Source: Castor canadensis
Lineage: Eukaryota > Chordata > Mammalia > Rodentia > Castoridae
NCBI RefSeq assembly: GCF_047511655.1
Contig: NC_133401.1
Location: forward strand, 43,791,570-43,855,569
Direction of reading: 5' to 3'
Length of the DNA: 64,000 nt
Of this stretch, positions 63,806 through 64,000 are shown one piece after another. The position numbers and the translations under genes were made by a program. The notes beneath the pieces are model-generated. The model worked only from the letters and a program-made list of their open reading frames with translations. It had not been told where the DNA came from and made no database searches. The stretch's first letter is position 1, and every line of letters starts with the position of its first letter.

Positions 63806-64000
63806 TTATTATTTATACCCTACATCAGGGTATAAATTTGACCTTTCCAGACCTTTTCACTAGATCCTGCTTAGTACTACTGGTGGACCCCAGGAGATTG
63901 CCTGGTATTCTGAACAGAGAGGTGGCGTTTGGACCTTTGTGGACACAGGCTTTGTGAGCTCTGTTTCCACCTCTACAGGAGGTGTTACTGTGTTGCTCTG

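Larger units (their letters stand above)
51486..64000 (-). other. TRPC7: Large TRPC7 intron, open at the right edge
   Basis: Neither strand shows another TRPC exon: I looked for the residues expected just before VEESF and for the S1-S5 motifs without success. The interval holds MIR, L2 and SINE copies listed separately. AT-rich single-copy blocks near 54540-54620 and 55540-55660 are possible regulatory DNA. At 52560-52680 there is an impure GT-rich run. Stretches such as 60250-62550 contain nothing I can name. Confidence 0.75.

Noticed and set aside
51945-64000. Possible further TRPC7 exons on the minus strand
   Set aside because: None of the minus-strand frames contains expected TRPC motifs from S1-S5 or the ankyrin region, and no suitable exon precedes VEESF within the window.

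Overview
The window is nuclear DNA of a placental mammal, almost certainly a rodent. Single-copy exons with consensus splice sites are scattered through non-coding DNA. The repeats include ID-type tRNA-derived SINEs, SINEs joining 7SL-like units to a tRNA unit, young truncated LINE-1 copies, and ancient mammalian MIR, L2, MaLR and Tigger relics. The tRNA-derived SINE with the TGGCTCAAG box A and the 7SL-plus-tRNA composites remind me of castorimorph rodents such as beaver. That narrower placement is from memory and is tentative.

Gene order is conserved with human 5q31.1. (1) About 1-2890 looks like the distal 3'UTR of SMAD5 on the plus strand, ending at an AATAAA at 2865-2870; no SMAD5 coding sequence is present. 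(2) SMIM32, an intronless reading frame for a 103-residue single-pass membrane protein, lies on the minus strand at 13243-13554 inside a CpG island (about 12640-14230). (3) The 3' end of TRPC7 lies on the minus strand. Five exons (51290-51485, 47162-47383, 46473-46553, 39866-39941, 37456-37625) encode the pore and S6 helix, the TRP box, a short cassette, the calmodulin/IP3-receptor-binding segment and the C-terminal coiled coil up to the stop codon. All five join in frame. The ankyrin repeats, S1-S5 and promoter lie beyond the right edge, and 51486-64000 is intron.

The rest is intergenic or intronic. The clearest mobile elements are a LINE-1 with an inverted 5' part and a 15-bp target duplication (9700-11028), and a younger LINE-1 (26751-28998) inserted into an older one of the same orientation. 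Others are a Tigger-type MITE (20451-20722), several LTR relics, two composite SINEs and two long pyrimidine tracts (17380-17577 and 23765-24128). CTCF-like motifs facing each other at 14907-14920 and 36377-36390 bracket the SMIM32-TRPC7 intergenic space.

I found no operon, CRISPR array, virus-like coding locus or clearly new gene system. The points most worth checking concern gene architecture, retrotransposition scars and candidate regulatory DNA. Repeat boundaries are approximate and family names come from recognition, not from a database search.
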